DNA of 5,929 bases from UMGS1649 sp045637095 (GTDB lineage: Bacteria; Bacillota; Clostridia; TANB77; CAG-465). Position 1 is the stretch's first letter, and the number at the start of each line of letters is the position of its first letter. The notes beneath the pieces were generated by a model, which worked only from the letters and a program-made list of their open reading frames with translations, had not been told where the DNA came from and searched no databases. The stretch covers positions 1 to 5,929 of the forward strand of contig JAZTYX010000075.1 of NCBI GenBank assembly GCA_045637095.1. Reading direction: 5' to 3'. A program made the position numbers and the translations under genes. This document shows, piece by piece, positions 5,187 through 5,929 of this stretch.

Positions 5187-5897
5187 ATGAAAAAAGTATT
5201 ATGTTTAATCGTCGTAACACTTATACTTTTGTGCGGTTGTTCTCCTACAAAAGAAAATACATTTACAAAAAATAAGAATGGGAACATAGTCAGTAATTCG
5301 GGAGTTGAGTACACCCACTTGGCAAACGAAGGAATCCTTTACTATTTGGGTGACTTGGATTTTATCGGCAGCATACAAGGAGAAGAAAAAATATCTCAAC
5401 ACTTGGGTCTTTCGTACCAAACAGGGATGTTTGCTATAAAAGATGCTGACAATGACAACATCCTGATCAGATATGCTCCCGATAATGAATGGTTTAGTAT
5501 TTACCGCAAGACCTCGTTGCCGTCATTCGACTTTGTTGTAGATAATTGCATTCGATTTGAATTTGTTTCCGGTATAGGAAATACGGAAAGCGATGTAACT
5601 CACACAACTTGCGGTGATGGAATAGTTGAAGCATCGGAAATTGCAGAGTTCTTGTCCGATGTCCGTTCACAAAAAAATCCTCACGAGGCAGGCTTATACG
5701 ATTTAATTAAGAAACTGGATGGAATGTTGGAAAACTGTTATGTTTATGGTGCAGTCTACGGATTCTTTGCAGAAGAACCCAATTTAGTAGTCCGAATGGA
5801 CGTTACCTCATATAACGATTTGGCATATTCGATTTCTATTGATGGTAAAGAATATGTTTTGCCAGTAGAGTGGCTTCAGAAATTAGAAAAGAAGTGA
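5187..5897 (+). CDS. Lipoprotein of unknown function
   Basis: The 236-residue product starts with a lipoprotein signal peptide: basic MKK, a hydrophobic stretch at 4-15 and a lipobox LCGC with the lipid-accepting Cys18. The mature protein should be anchored to the outer face of the membrane. After a short Lys/Asn/Thr linker (19-37) comes a globular, mixed, acidic domain with no transmembrane helix and no motif I can tie to an enzyme; four Cys occur in it (C121, C142, C184 and the anchor). I do not recognise the family; similar lipoproteins of unknown role occur in Clostridia. Codon use differs from the rest of the window: four of five Arg codons are CGN, including CGC and CGA, which no other gene here uses, and C- or G-ending codons are common. 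This suggests recent transfer. It follows the ligA terminator, so it is a separate unit. A weak hairpin (GTGA...TCAC, 5894-5916) follows the stop. Confidence 0.86.
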   Translation: MKKVLCLIVVTLILLCGCSPTKENTFTKNKNGNIVSNSGVEYTHLANEGILYYLGDLDFIGSIQGEEKISQHLGLSYQTGMFAIKDADNDNILIRYAPDNEWFSIYRKTSLPSFDFVVDNCIRFEFVSGIGNTESDVTHTTCGDGIVEASEIAEFLSDVRSQKNPHEAGLYDLIKKLDGMLENCYVYGAVYGFFAEEPNLVVRMDVTSYNDLAYSISIDGKEYVLPVEWLQKLEKK

Positions 5898-5929
5898 TTT
5901 GAAATAAGTTTCTTCACTCTTGCACCCCC

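Noticed and set aside
5894..5916. Hairpin GTGA-GAAA/TTTC-TCAC after the lipoprotein stop
   Set aside because: Short, interrupted stem without a T tract; the window ends too soon to judge it as a terminator.

Overview
The window is AT-rich DNA, most likely from an anaerobic Firmicute of the class Clostridia, probably a gut or metagenome lineage. The evidence is strong GGAGG-type ribosome binding sites, -35/-10 promoters of the SigA type, AGA-dominated arginine codons, a DUF1294/DUF6512 pair, an 'ISLIVLVITI'-type prepilin leader and a pgsA-ligA pair. This is an inference from style and gene content; no species can be named.

Layout. (1) Positions 1-740, minus strand: a partial DUF6512-family membrane protein, cut by the left window edge and starting with TTG, follows a complete DUF1294 membrane protein. 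A 14-bp hairpin between them holds the ribosome binding site of the second gene and is followed by a U-rich stretch. (2) Positions 741-1110: a promoter and a roughly 180-nt sequence with many self-complementary segments, ending in a T tract. It is best read as a stand-alone structured non-coding RNA, possibly of the raiA-motif class. (3) Positions 1060-2070, plus strand: a clear promoter, a possible 40-codon gene containing inverted repeats, then a pilin-like secreted protein with a cysteine-rich tail and a long terminator hairpin. (4) Positions 2116-5123, plus strand: two tandem promoters, then pgsA (with an unusual Lys/Glu-rich N-terminal extension) and ligA 28 bp downstream, closed by a good intrinsic terminator. 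(5) Positions 5187-5897, plus strand: a lipoprotein of unknown function whose codon use differs from the rest of the window.

How the parts work together. pgsA (phospholipid synthesis) and ligA (DNA replication and repair) are housekeeping genes that appear to share one transcript but not a pathway. The pilin-like protein and the lipoprotein are both predicted to act at the cell surface. No pilus assembly genes, phage genes, insertion sequences, CRISPR arrays, rRNAs or tRNAs were seen. The least explained parts are the structured RNA, the inverted-repeat-rich small ORF next to it, and the orphan Cys-rich pilin-like protein.
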